Source: Pseudomonadales bacterium
GTDB lineage: Bacteria; Pseudomonadota; Gammaproteobacteria; Pseudomonadales; Azotimanducaceae
NCBI GenBank assembly: GCA_022827905.1
Contig: JAJEIQ010000071.1
Span: 20,989-84,988, forward strand
Direction of reading: 5' to 3'
DNA: 64,000 bases
Positions 26,265-34,686 of this stretch are shown piece by piece; position 1 is the stretch's first letter, and each line of letters opens with the position of its first letter. The translations under genes and the position numbers were made by a program. A model generated the notes under the pieces. That model searched no databases. It was given only the letters and a program-made list of their open reading frames with translations, and was not told where the DNA came from.

Positions 26265-27341
26265 ATGATGTCGCCCACCCAAAAGGAACTAGTCGCTCAG
26301 GCCCGCGGAATTCTGGCCGACCTGACTGAGCATCTCCACCACGAGGTCGAATTGGAACAGCCGCAGGCCGAGCCAAGCGCGCCGGACGCACTCCTGCGGG
26401 CCGGAGGGGCCATCTTCGTGCTTGAGTGCCGCGTCGCGACGTCCACCGCCGCCCTCTACCAGGCCATCCGGACGGTCAAGGCGCACGGCTCTCGGACCCG
26501 TGCGTTGGGCTTTGCGGCGGAAGTCGTTCCCGTGCTTGCCGTCCCTTTCATGGGTCCCACCGGGCGTGCCCTGTGCGACGAGGAGTCTTGCAGTTGGCTC
26601 GACCTGTCCGGCAACGCGAACATCCGGGCACCCGGGCTCCTCGTCCGAATCGAGGGCAACCCAAACCGCTTCAAACGCCGTGGGCGCCCCGCGTCCGCCT
26701 TCTCCCCAATGGCGTCCCGCATCACTCGAGTGCTGCTCACGTACCCCACTGTCGACTTTTCTCAGCGCCAGTTGGCACAGAGAACCGGCATCGATGAGGG
26801 GTACATCAGCCGCATCGTCCGCAACCTCGTTGACCAAGGACTGGTCGGCAAGTATGGCAACCTCATCCGTGTCCCCGACCCCGATCTTCTGCTTCGCGCT
26901 TGGCTGGACGACTACGACTTCGCCAAGCACCGCCGCATCGCCGGACACATCCCTGCCCGGGACGGCGACGAACTCATCCGCAGGCTCGCGGGGGCACTCG
27001 CACATCAGCCGCACCAACCTGCGTACGCAGCCACCGGACTCGCCGCTGCGTGGTGCATGGGCCGATACGCCGCGTTCCGAACCGCCAGCGTCTATGTCCA
27101 CAGCGAGGATGCCCTCGACGGTCTCCGCGACCTGTCCTTCCGCCCGACCGACCGCGGGGCGAACGTGTGGGTGCTCGTGCCGGCCGACGCCGGCGTGTTT
27201 CAAGGCGTCGCGACCAAGAACGGCATTCATTGTGTCGCGCCCGTCCAGGTTTACCTGGATCTCCACGCCCACTCCGAGCGCGCCCGCGACGTAGCGCTCG
27301 AGTTTCGAAGGCACCACCTCAACTGGGGGAAGAGCCAATGA
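26265..27341 (+). CDS. AbiEi-like antitoxin/transcriptional regulator with central winged helix
   Basis: The 358-residue protein has an alpha/beta N-terminal half with an AIFVLECRV strand and a CSWLDLSGNANI...IEGNPNRF block; this resembles a decayed restriction-endonuclease fold seen in some AbiEi-type regulators. A winged helix-turn-helix follows at ~150-200 (LAQRTGIDEGYISRIVRNL). The C-terminal half has no named domain. It precedes a nucleotidyltransferase toxin-like gene with a 4-bp overlap, as in type IV toxin-antitoxin pairs. A TTG at 26211 opens the frame earlier, but ATG 26265 is preferred. ATG 26268 is an alternative. Confidence 0.75.
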   Translation: MMSPTQKELVAQARGILADLTEHLHHEVELEQPQAEPSAPDALLRAGGAIFVLECRVATSTAALYQAIRTVKAHGSRTRALGFAAEVVPVLAVPFMGPTGRALCDEESCSWLDLSGNANIRAPGLLVRIEGNPNRFKRRGRPASAFSPMASRITRVLLTYPTVDFSQRQLAQRTGIDEGYISRIVRNLVDQGLVGKYGNLIRVPDPDLLLRAWLDDYDFAKHRRIAGHIPARDGDELIRRLAGALAHQPHQPAYAATGLAAAWCMGRYAAFRTASVYVHSEDALDGLRDLSFRPTDRGANVWVLVPADAGVFQGVATKNGIHCVAPVQVYLDLHAHSERARDVALEFRRHHLNWGKSQ

Positions 27342-28195
27342 GCGCCAAGCCACCCACCGCCGACGGATACGATCCCGCCACCACTCGCCAAGCGAAAGCC
27401 ACTTGCCTCTACGTCGCCACGAAGCTCGGCGATCTAATGGACAGTGTCATCGTCATCGGCGGTCTTGTCCCCACCCTTTTGGTTCCCCAGAACTCACGCA
27501 CTGACGTCGCCGAGGCGCATGTAGGCACCATGGATCTCGACTTGGGACTCAACGTCGAGCTTCTGACCACCGGCCTCTACGAGCCCCTCGCGGACCGTCT
27601 CCGAACCGCTGGCTTCACACTCGACACCAACGATCGCGGAAATCCTACCCGTCAACGGTGGCTGCCTGATGCCTCCTACCCTGGCGTCGCCATCGACTTC
27701 CTCATTCCTCCAACCCGCGAATCGGACCGCGGAGGCCAGCTGCGCAACATCCAGCCCGACTTCGCAGCTGTCATCGCGCCGGGCCTCCATCTCGCGTTCC
27801 GGGATTCGGTTACCGTCCCCGTTTCCGGGATGACAATCGCAGGCGAGCGTGCCACGCGTCGAATAAACGTCTGCGGCGCGGGCGCATTTGTCGTCCTAAA
27901 GGCTTTGGCATTCCGCGAACGTGGCGAGAACAAGGACGCGTACGATCTCTACTACATCCTGCGGCACTACGGCTCCCGCGTTGACGACGTCGCCGACCGA
28001 CTGCGGCCCCTACTCGCGGACGCTGATGCCCGCTCCGCTATCGGCATCCTTCGGGAGGACTTCATCGAACACGACGGAGTTGGGCCGCGGCGCGCTGCCG
28101 CCTTCCTCAACGTTGGCCAGCCGGACGACGACATCCAGGCTGATGTGGTTGGCTTTGCCAAGCGACTGCTCGATATACTCGCCGCTACTCCCTGA
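27338..28195 (+). CDS. AbiEii-like nucleotidyltransferase (type IV toxin candidate)
   Basis: The 285-residue protein has the NTase-fold GG at 41-42 (VIVIGGLVPTLL), the metal-binding pair D66-L-D68 in HVGTMDLDLGL, and a late KDAYDLYYILRHYG block typical of AbiEii/AbiGii. Such toxins add nucleotides to RNA or tRNA ends and can stop growth during phage infection. The ATG overlaps the stop of the regulator (ATGA), with GGGGGAAG just upstream. Toxicity and phage defence are inferred from family and pairing, not shown. Confidence 0.8.
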   Translation: MSAKPPTADGYDPATTRQAKATCLYVATKLGDLMDSVIVIGGLVPTLLVPQNSRTDVAEAHVGTMDLDLGLNVELLTTGLYEPLADRLRTAGFTLDTNDRGNPTRQRWLPDASYPGVAIDFLIPPTRESDRGGQLRNIQPDFAAVIAPGLHLAFRDSVTVPVSGMTIAGERATRRINVCGAGAFVVLKALAFRERGENKDAYDLYYILRHYGSRVDDVADRLRPLLADADARSAIGILREDFIEHDGVGPRRAAAFLNVGQPDDDIQADVVGFAKRLLDILAATP

Positions 28196-28277
28196 CCAAC
28201 GCTTGCACACTGCGTCCCAACTCCGCTATGCCCACCACGAGCTGATTTGTCAGCGCCAGCCCCGTAAGTCAAACTGA

Positions 28278-28317
28278 TGCGCTACCGGTTGGCTGCATGT
28301 ACGCAGCCTAGAGCGCA
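28278..28317. repeat. Nested inverted repeat between the AbiE-like operon and oxyR
   Basis: Outer arms are TGCGCT (28278-28283) and AGCGCA (28312-28317); inner arms are GGCTGC (28291-28296) and GCAGCC (28303-28308). There is no T-run, so it is a weak terminator candidate; an operator for oxyR, 23 bp downstream, is equally possible. Confidence 0.4.
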
Positions 28318-28339
28318 CTAGTCCATAGGCAATCACCTC

Positions 28340-29233
28340 ATGAATCTGCGCGATCTCAAGTACTTAGTGGCTCTCGCCGAGCATCGTCACTTTGGCCGGG
28401 CTGCCGATGCCTGCTTCGTCAGCCAGCCCACCCTGTCCACGCAGTTGAAGAAACTGGAGGAAACCCTCGGTGTGACCCTTATCGAGCGCAACCGGCGCCG
28501 GGTGATCCTCACGCCGGTGGGCGAATCCATCGTGACGCAGGCGGATACCGTGCTGCAGAACGTCGATCAGTTGCTGCGCCTCGCTGATGAGCATCGCGAT
28601 CCGTTGGGTGGCGACTTTCGCTTGGGGCTCATTCCCACATTGGCGCCCTATTTGCTCCCCTTGGTGCTTGCGCCGGTGCGCCGGGCATTGCCCAAGCTGA
28701 GGATGCAGATCACCGAAGGCCAGACCGCAAGCATCACGCGGATGCTGCAGGCTGGGGCACTCGATGCGGTCGTCCTCGCGTTGCCGCTGCCGGAGGAGGA
28801 CTTGGTGCAGACGCCGATCTTCGATGAGCCGTTCCACTTCGCGGCTTCCGTGCGCCATCCCAAGGCGTCCCAGGCTGCCATCAGCGAGGCGGAACTCGAT
28901 CGGGAGCAGGTGCTGCTGCTAGAGGACGGCCATTGCCTGCGCGACCAGGCCTTGGCGATTTGCAAATCCCGCAACGCCGTGGAGAACACCGATTTCCGTG
29001 CCACCAGCCTCGAAACCCTGCGCCAGATGGTGGCCGCCGACGTCGGGGTCACGCTGATGCCGGAACTGGCCATCACGGATGCCGTTGCTGACGTGCGCTA
29101 CATTCCTTTCAGCGGTTCGAATCCGCCCCATCGGACCATTGGCGTCTGCTGGCGGAGCAGTGCGACCCGCACGCCGCTGCTCAAGGAGTTGACCGAGGTT
29201 CTTACTGAGGCAGTGGCTAGCCGAGATCGCTGA
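28340..29233 (+). CDS. oxyR: Hydrogen peroxide sensor OxyR, LysR family
   Basis: An N-terminal LysR helix-turn-helix (FGRAADACFVSQPTLSTQLKKLE) is followed by the OxyR effector domain. Both redox cysteines sit at the E. coli positions: C199 and C208 in EDGHCLRDQALAIC. The FRATSLETLRQMVAA block is also OxyR-specific. Peroxide forms the C199-C208 disulfide and switches OxyR to activate defence genes. It points at the rubrerythrin operon and overlaps the DUF3501 gene by 17 bp tail to tail. Confidence 0.95.
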   Translation: MNLRDLKYLVALAEHRHFGRAADACFVSQPTLSTQLKKLEETLGVTLIERNRRRVILTPVGESIVTQADTVLQNVDQLLRLADEHRDPLGGDFRLGLIPTLAPYLLPLVLAPVRRALPKLRMQITEGQTASITRMLQAGALDAVVLALPLPEEDLVQTPIFDEPFHFAASVRHPKASQAAISEAELDREQVLLLEDGHCLRDQALAICKSRNAVENTDFRATSLETLRQMVAADVGVTLMPELAITDAVADVRYIPFSGSNPPHRTIGVCWRSSATRTPLLKELTEVLTEAVASRDR

Positions 29234-29798
29234 GCAGCGAATCGCGGACCGCGCCTTCAGGCTCCACCGCGCAGGTCATGGCGGGATGGTCGATGCCGAA
29301 GCGCAGGTTCATCCCTTGGCGCAGGGCCTGCACTTGGTCGGCGCTGAGCTCGAAGCGCAGGAAGTGGACCGCGGCGGTCTTGTCTTCGTTGGAGCGATCG
29401 AGATCCTCGTTGGCGATGGCGAAAACTCGGTCCCCGTCGCCCACTTGGGCCCAGACCCGCTGCTCGATGTCTTTGAGTTGCTCAAGTGCCCGGCGCCGTT
29501 GCTCGACGTCCGGATACTCGATCATAAAGGTCGCCTTCCAGTTGCTGCCGTCGGGAATGAGCGGGTTGTAGGCCTCGATTTCCGCCTCGATTTCCGCCGG
29601 TTCGAAGATGCGCTCCACACGCAGCATCTCCTGCACTTGGTACTTCATGGTCAGGAAATCCTCGAAGTAAAGCGCCGCGTGATCGGTCAGGCGCACCCTT
29701 CGGTGGCGCTTGTGGGCGATGACCTGGCGGCGGAATGCCGGGCGCTCCACCGCGTAGTCCTCAAGCCCCCAGAGTTTGGAGCGATCCAGTTTTTCCAT
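29217..29798 (-). CDS. DUF3501 family protein
   Basis: The 193-residue protein matches DUF3501: an N-terminal WGLEDYAVERPAFRRQVIAHK, then LYFEDFLTMKYQVQEMLRVERI and a RVFAIANEDLDRSNEDKTAAVH block. Function is not established. It is regularly found behind rubrerythrin and a heterodisulfide-reductase-like Fe-S protein, exactly the order here, which suggests a joint redox task. It starts 13 bp after the Fe-S protein gene. Confidence 0.9.
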   Translation of the reverse strand: MEKLDRSKLWGLEDYAVERPAFRRQVIAHKRHRRVRLTDHAALYFEDFLTMKYQVQEMLRVERIFEPAEIEAEIEAYNPLIPDGSNWKATFMIEYPDVEQRRRALEQLKDIEQRVWAQVGDGDRVFAIANEDLDRSNEDKTAAVHFLRFELSADQVQALRQGMNLRFGIDHPAMTCAVEPEGAVRDSLLSDLG

Positions 29799-29811
29799 CT
29801 TGGCCTGTCGC

Positions 29812-31146
29812 TCAAATGCCGTAGGCGAAACGGGCCATGGAGATGGGATGCTCGGCGGCGTCCGCGTCCTGGTCGAGCGCGTGGCCGATCAGGCGCCCGG
29901 CCATGGGGCAGTCGGAGCCGAATCGGTCCGGCGCGGCCTGCTTCACCCGGTTGACCACCGGGCGGACGATTTTCATCGCCTTGGCGTAGGTCTCCGCCTT
30001 GGCGGCGTAGGTGCCGTCGTGGCCGGAGCACCGCTCGATGGCGGTGACCTCCGTGCCGTCGATGAGGTTGAGGAACTCGCGCGTCTTCAGGCCGATGTTC
30101 TGCACCCGTTGATGGCAGGCGACCTGGTAGGCCACCTTGCCGAGCGGGCGCTTGAAATCGGTGTTGAGCAGCCCGGCGCGATGGCGCAGCATCAAGTACT
30201 CGAACGGGTCGAAGAACGCCTGCTTCACCCGCCCGGCGTCTGCATCATCGGGATACATCAGCGGGATTTCCTGCTTGTACATCAGCACGCAGGAGGGGAT
30301 GACGGCCATCAGGTCGTAGCCGTCGTCGATGGCGTTCAGAAAAGTGGGCAGGTTGGCCTCCTTGGCCGCCGCCACCCGCTCGAGGTCGCCGAGTTCCAGC
30401 TTGGGCATGCCGCAGCAGCGGGCGTCCTTGAGCACCTTGACGGGAATGCCGTTGTGGTTCAGCACGGCGATGAGATCCTCCACCACCTCGGGACAGTTGT
30501 GCTCACCGTAGCAGGTGGCGTAGATGGCCACCTTGCCCGTCGTGCGGTCCGAAGGCTCTGCCGCCAAGTCGCTGCCCGCGATGCCTTTCACCCGCCGGGA
30601 GAGCGGCTTGGCCGCAAACTTGGGCAGCGGCGCTTCAGCGTGCAGCCCGATGATGGGCGCACCGGCCTTGCGCAGCGCTGGCACCGACGCAGCGGCATTG
30701 GCCGTCTGGGCGATGCCGGGCGTGGAGAGCATCTTGAACACCGGCCCGGTGCTGGTGATCAGCTTATCCCGCCAACGGGTCTTGCCCGCCTTGAAGCGCT
30801 CCGCCTTGGCGCGCAGCATCAGGTGCGGAAAGTCCACCGCCCATTCGTGCGGCGGCAGGTAGGGGCACTTGGTCTGGGCGCATAGGTCGCACAGAAAGCA
30901 CTGCTCCACCACCTTGGCGTAGTCGGCCGGGTCCACGCCGTCCACTTCCATGGTGTCCGACTCGTCAACGAGGTCGAACAAGGTCGGAAAGGCGTCGCAC
31001 AGGCTCACGCAACGGCGGCAGCCGTGGCAGATGTCGAAGACCCGCTCAAGTTCGGCGTTCAGGTCCGCCTTGTCGTAGAAGGCGTCGGAGCGCCAATCAA
31101 TGGGACGGCGCTCCGGCGCTTCAAGGCTGCCTTCGCGGACGGCCAT
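29812..31146 (-). CDS. Heterodisulfide reductase-related Fe-S protein (GlpC/HdrD-like)
   Basis: The 444-residue protein has two [4Fe-4S] ferredoxin sites near the N-terminus, C40-C43-C46-C50 and C83-C86-C89-C94. Two CCG-type cysteine-rich regions follow: ATCYGEHNCPE with DARCCGMP, then YQVACHQRVQ with ERCSGHDG. This plan is used to move electrons to thiols or quinones. Lying between rubrerythrin and DUF3501, it likely supplies electrons to the rubrerythrin, which here lacks its own rubredoxin domain; that link is inference. Confidence 0.9.
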   Translation of the reverse strand: MAVREGSLEAPERRPIDWRSDAFYDKADLNAELERVFDICHGCRRCVSLCDAFPTLFDLVDESDTMEVDGVDPADYAKVVEQCFLCDLCAQTKCPYLPPHEWAVDFPHLMLRAKAERFKAGKTRWRDKLITSTGPVFKMLSTPGIAQTANAAASVPALRKAGAPIIGLHAEAPLPKFAAKPLSRRVKGIAGSDLAAEPSDRTTGKVAIYATCYGEHNCPEVVEDLIAVLNHNGIPVKVLKDARCCGMPKLELGDLERVAAAKEANLPTFLNAIDDGYDLMAVIPSCVLMYKQEIPLMYPDDADAGRVKQAFFDPFEYLMLRHRAGLLNTDFKRPLGKVAYQVACHQRVQNIGLKTREFLNLIDGTEVTAIERCSGHDGTYAAKAETYAKAMKIVRPVVNRVKQAAPDRFGSDCPMAGRLIGHALDQDADAAEHPISMARFAYGI

Positions 31147-31152
31147 GGAGTT

Positions 31153-31569
31153 TTACTCCATGGCGTCCAAGGCCTTTTGAAAGCGATTGGCGTGGGAGCG
31201 CTCGGCCTTCGCCAAGGTCTCGAACCAATCGGAGATCTCCTCGAACCCCTCGTCCCGGGCGGTCTTCGCCATGCCGGGATACATGTCGGTGTACTCGTGG
31301 GTCTCACCGGCGATGGCTGCCTTGAGGTTGTCGCTGGTGGTGCCGATGGGCAGCCCGGTGGCCGGGTCGCCGACTACCTCCATGTATTCGAGGTGGCCGT
31401 GGGCGTGGCCGGTTTCGCCTTCCGCCGTGGAACGGAACACCGCGGCGACGTCGTTCTCGCCCTCGACGTCCGCCTTGGCGGCGAAGTAGAGGTAACGCCG
31501 GTTGGCTTGGGATTCGCCGGCGAAGGCGTCCTTGAGGTTTTGCAGGGTTTGGCTGTCATTCAGATCCAT
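31153..31569 (-). CDS. Rubrerythrin, short form without rubredoxin domain
   Basis: The 138-residue ferritin-like four-helix protein keeps the diiron ligands: E19 in [15 protein letters not shown]52-x2-H55, E89 in [10 protein letters not shown], and E123-x2-H126. Rubrerythrins reduce hydrogen peroxide. The C-terminal rubredoxin domain of classical forms is absent, so an external donor is needed. A strong AAAGGAGG precedes ATG 31569. It heads the operon with the Fe-S protein and DUF3501. Confidence 0.93.
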   Translation of the reverse strand: MDLNDSQTLQNLKDAFAGESQANRRYLYFAAKADVEGENDVAAVFRSTAEGETGHAHGHLEYMEVVGDPATGLPIGTTSDNLKAAIAGETHEYTDMYPGMAKTARDEGFEEISDWFETLAKAERSHANRFQKALDAME

Positions 31570-31723
31570 GGGATTGCGCCTCCTTTAAGATGGTTTCAGC
31601 AAGTGTCCGCAGGTCATTGCCTAGCCAGATTACACGCGATGGCTTGGCCTTTGCCATTTGAAAGTTTGAATCAACGGCATAGCCCTTGGCTATCATAAAG
31701 GCCGAAATCGAAAGTTCTTCTAT

Positions 31724-31738
31724 ATGATAATCATTATC
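31724..31738. promoter_or_regulatory. Fur-box-like site
   Basis: ATGATAATCATTATC is identical to 15 consecutive positions of the 19-bp consensus GATAATGATAATCATTATC. It lies 155 bp upstream of rubrerythrin and 96 bp upstream of the MATE gene, in the 264-bp divergent gap 31570-31833. Iron-responsive control by Fur of one or both genes is likely. The rest of the gap holds no credible ORF. Confidence 0.75.
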
Positions 31739-31833
31739 GTTTGAAGCGCGCCAACGGCATGCCAACGGCTGTGCCGTTCCCGGTCGGCGTTCCGGGCTAA
31801 AATGGCTGCCCTCCCCCTAGATGTGCGGTTCCC

Positions 31834-33192
31834 GTGGTTCGACAGGAGTTGAGTCAGCTTGTGCGGCTGGCGTTGCCGATCATTCTGGCCCAGCTCTCGC
31901 AGATGGGCATGGGGGTGGCGGATACCGTCATGGCCGGGCGGCTGAGCGCCGCGGATTTGGCCGGCGTCGCCCTTGGCGGCAACCTGTTTTGGCCGGCGAT
32001 GCTCTTCATAACCGGCCTCATGATGTCGATTACCCCGTCAGTTTCGCAGCTTCATGGCCGGGGGCAAGGCGACCGAGCCGGGGAGGTGGTGCGTCAAGCC
32101 CTCTGGATAGCCTTGGTTGGTGGCGGCGCGCTCATCGTGCTGCTGCGCAACGCGGAGCCGATCCTGCGCGGGATCGAAGTTGATCCGCTGGCCATCCCGA
32201 TTTCCGGTGCCTACCTCAAGGCCCTGTCCTGGGGCGTCCTGCCGATGCTGGGCTTTTTCGCCATGCGCTACCTCTGCGATTCGATGTCCTGGACCCTGCC
32301 GGCCATGGTCGTGGCGCTGTCGGGGCTGGCGCTTAAGGTGCCGCTCAACGCCCTGTTCATTTATGGCGGGCTTGGCGTGCCGGGCCTCGGCGGTGCTGGC
32401 TGCGGTTACGCCAGCGCCATCGTGATGACCGGCCAGATGTTGGCCATGGCGGGCATCGTCGCCTTCTCGCGCATGCGCAGCGCCGGCCTGTTCAACCGCT
32501 TTAGCTGGCCGGACTTTCGCGAAATCGGACGCCTGTTCCGGCTGGGGGCCCCGATTGGCGCCTCCCACTTTCTTGAGATCAGCATGTTCTCCGCGGTCAC
32601 GCTGCTGATCGGCCGTCTGGGCGTGGACGCGGTGGCAGCTCATCAAATCGCGGGCAATGTCGCTGGCCTCACCTTCATGGTGCCGCTGGCCTTGGGCATG
32701 GCGGCGTCGGTGCGGGTGGGCTTCAATGTGGGTCGTGAGGATTGGCGTGCCGCACGGCGCAGCGGCAACGTAGCGCTGGGCGTCAGCATCGCCTTCGGGG
32801 TGGCTGCGGCAGTGGCCATATACCTGTGCCGGGATCTCGTGCCGAGCTTCTACACCAAGGATCCAGCCGTGTTTGCCTTGGGCGCCAATCTCATGCTGTT
32901 CGTGGTGGCAATTCAGATTGTGGATGGCGCCCAAGGCACCGCCATGGGGGCGCTGCGCGGCTACAAGGACACGCGCACGCCGATGCTATTTGCGGGCCTC
33001 GCCTATTGGGGTGTGGGGCTGCCGTTGGCGGCTTTGTTGGGGTTTGGGTTGATCGGAGCACCGGCCTTAGGGGTCTATGGATTCTGGACCGGCACGATCG
33101 CCAGCCTTGCCGTGGCCGCGGTGGCGCTCATCGTCCGCCTGCAGTGGCTGTCGCGCCAGCCGCACCGGATTCGTCAACTGGCCGTGCGTTAA
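31834..33192 (+). CDS. MATE family multidrug efflux transporter (NorM-like)
   Basis: The 452-residue protein is hydrophobic throughout, with two homologous six-helix halves. It starts with RLALPIILAQLSQMGMGVADTVMAGRL and has ALGMAASVRVGFNVGREDW at the half repeat, both typical MATE features. It exports cationic drugs or metabolites using Na+ or H+. The start is GTG 31834. The Fur-like site upstream raises a link to iron or redox-active compounds, but this is speculative. Confidence 0.92.
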   Translation: MVRQELSQLVRLALPIILAQLSQMGMGVADTVMAGRLSAADLAGVALGGNLFWPAMLFITGLMMSITPSVSQLHGRGQGDRAGEVVRQALWIALVGGGALIVLLRNAEPILRGIEVDPLAIPISGAYLKALSWGVLPMLGFFAMRYLCDSMSWTLPAMVVALSGLALKVPLNALFIYGGLGVPGLGGAGCGYASAIVMTGQMLAMAGIVAFSRMRSAGLFNRFSWPDFREIGRLFRLGAPIGASHFLEISMFSAVTLLIGRLGVDAVAAHQIAGNVAGLTFMVPLALGMAASVRVGFNVGREDWRAARRSGNVALGVSIAFGVAAAVAIYLCRDLVPSFYTKDPAVFALGANLMLFVVAIQIVDGAQGTAMGALRGYKDTRTPMLFAGLAYWGVGLPLAALLGFGLIGAPALGVYGFWTGTIASLAVAAVALIVRLQWLSRQPHRIRQLAVR

Positions 33193-33197
33193 CGTTC

Positions 33198-34085
33198 ATG
33201 CTGTGGGTGTGGCTGACGCTGGGCGCCGCCTTCGTGCAGAACGTCCGCTCGCTGCTGCAGCGCCAGCTTTCCGCCGCCGAGGCGGCTCCGCTGACCGTTC
33301 TCGGTGCCACCTACGTCCGTTTCCTCTACGCTATGCCTTTCGCTTGGCTGGGCGCTGCGCTCCTGTTTGCCGACCGGCCGGTCCCGGAGGCTGGCACGGC
33401 ATTCTGGCTCAACAGCGCCATTGGCGGCGTCGCTCAGGTTGGCGGCACGGCTGCCTTGCTGGGGTCGTTCCGGCGCCGCACCTTTGCCGTGGGCACCGCC
33501 TTCTCCAAGACCGAGGCGATGCAGACCGCCGCATTCGGTTTCGTGTTGCTGGGCGATTCGCTGTCCTGGCTCGCCTTTGCGGGCATCTTGGTCAGCCTGG
33601 TTGGAGTGGTCGCCATGACGGTTCAGGAAAGTCCCAAGGGCCGGGCGCATTGGCAAGGTGGAGTCGGCTTGGGCCTGCTGGCAGGCGCTGGGTTCGCAGT
33701 GGCCGCGGTCTGCTATCGGGGCGCGGCGCTTAGCTTGCCGGGGGGCGCTTTCTTCGAGCGGGCGCTGGCGACCTTGGCGGTTGCCTTGACGGTGCAGACT
33801 GTGGCGATGGGTTGCCTTCTGCGCCTGTGGGAGCCAGGCACCCTGACCGCGGTGGTGGCCGCTTGGCGCCCCGGCGCTGCAGTGGGTGCAGCGGGCGCCT
33901 TGGCCTCGGCGGGCTGGTTCTCCGCCATGACGCTGCACAACGCGGCGTTGGTGCGGGCACTCGGTCAAGTGGAGTTGATCTTCGCCTTTCTCACCAGCGT
34001 TTGGCTCTTTCGGGAGCGGGTTCGGTGGCGTGACGCCGTCGGCGGGGGTCTGCTCCTGCTCGGCGTGGCGCTGCTGGTCGCTTAG
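33198..34085 (+). CDS. DMT/EamA family transporter
   Basis: The 295-residue protein has about ten membrane helices in two EamA-type halves, including FSKTEAMQTAAFGFVLLGDSLSW and a VRALGQVELIFAFLTSVWLFRERV near the end. DMT transporters export metabolites or amino acids; substrate unknown. The frame is open upstream within the MATE gene, but ATG 33198 comes 5 bp after the MATE stop and begins the first helix. It overlaps idi tail to tail by 4 bp. Confidence 0.88.
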   Translation: MLWVWLTLGAAFVQNVRSLLQRQLSAAEAAPLTVLGATYVRFLYAMPFAWLGAALLFADRPVPEAGTAFWLNSAIGGVAQVGGTAALLGSFRRRTFAVGTAFSKTEAMQTAAFGFVLLGDSLSWLAFAGILVSLVGVVAMTVQESPKGRAHWQGGVGLGLLAGAGFAVAAVCYRGAALSLPGGAFFERALATLAVALTVQTVAMGCLLRLWEPGTLTAVVAAWRPGAAVGAAGALASAGWFSAMTLHNAALVRALGQVELIFAFLTSVWLFRERVRWRDAVGGGLLLLGVALLVA

Positions 34086-34651
34086 CCGTCCTCAAGGACG
34101 CGCGGCCACTCCAAGCGCAGCCAAGGGGTAAATGGGCTGGATGGCTCGGCTAGGCGCCGCGTCAGCTCGGCGGGGGCCACCCAGGCCCAGTCCTCGATTT
34201 CCGTGACGTTGACGACGGGTTCGCCGGCAAATCGCGCTTGGAATACCGAGCAGAGTTCGTGCTCGCTGCCTGCGGCGCCGAAGGCGGCATGGTACTCAAA
34301 CTTGTAGATGTAGCGCAGATCCCGCACTTGGGCAGGCGGCATGCCGAGCTCCTGGTTGAGACGGCGGCGCACAGCGGTTTCCATCGTTTCGCCGCGCCGG
34401 GGGTGGGAGCAGCAGCTGTTTGACCAGTAGGACGGCCACAGGCGCTTGTCCGCCGCGCGCTTTTGAATCAGGACCTCGCCCCGGTCGTTGAAGATGAAGG
34501 CCGAGAAGGCGCGGTGCAGGATCCCCTTGCCGTCGTGGCACGACGACTTGTCCAAAAAGCCCACGGGGTTGTCCGAAGCGTCCACGAGTATGAGGTCTTC
34601 CGCGTCGGAGGATACGATCTCCGACTTGGTGGCACGGGCAAGGCTGCTCAT
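34082..34651 (-). CDS. idi: Isopentenyl-diphosphate delta-isomerase, type I
   Basis: This NUDIX-fold enzyme has HRAFSAFIFN, the catalytic cysteine C81 in SNSCCSHP, and the acidic E130 in SEHELCSVF, matching Cys67 and Glu116 of the E. coli enzyme. It interconverts IPP and DMAPP for isoprenoid synthesis. The 189-residue length is normal. It follows the MFS gene by 35 bp in the opposite order of transcription, so it is the downstream member of no obvious operon. Confidence 0.93.
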   Translation of the reverse strand: MSSLARATKSEIVSSDAEDLILVDASDNPVGFLDKSSCHDGKGILHRAFSAFIFNDRGEVLIQKRAADKRLWPSYWSNSCCSHPRRGETMETAVRRRLNQELGMPPAQVRDLRYIYKFEYHAAFGAAGSEHELCSVFQARFAGEPVVNVTEIEDWAWVAPAELTRRLAEPSSPFTPWLRLEWPRVLEDG

Positions 34652-34686
34652 GGCGTTCCTAGTCGTTGTTCGGAATGTTGACGATT

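Noticed and set aside
29111..29130. T-loop-like GGTTCGAATCC, possible tRNA
   Set aside because: It lies in frame in oxyR, and no acceptor or anticodon stem can be built around it.
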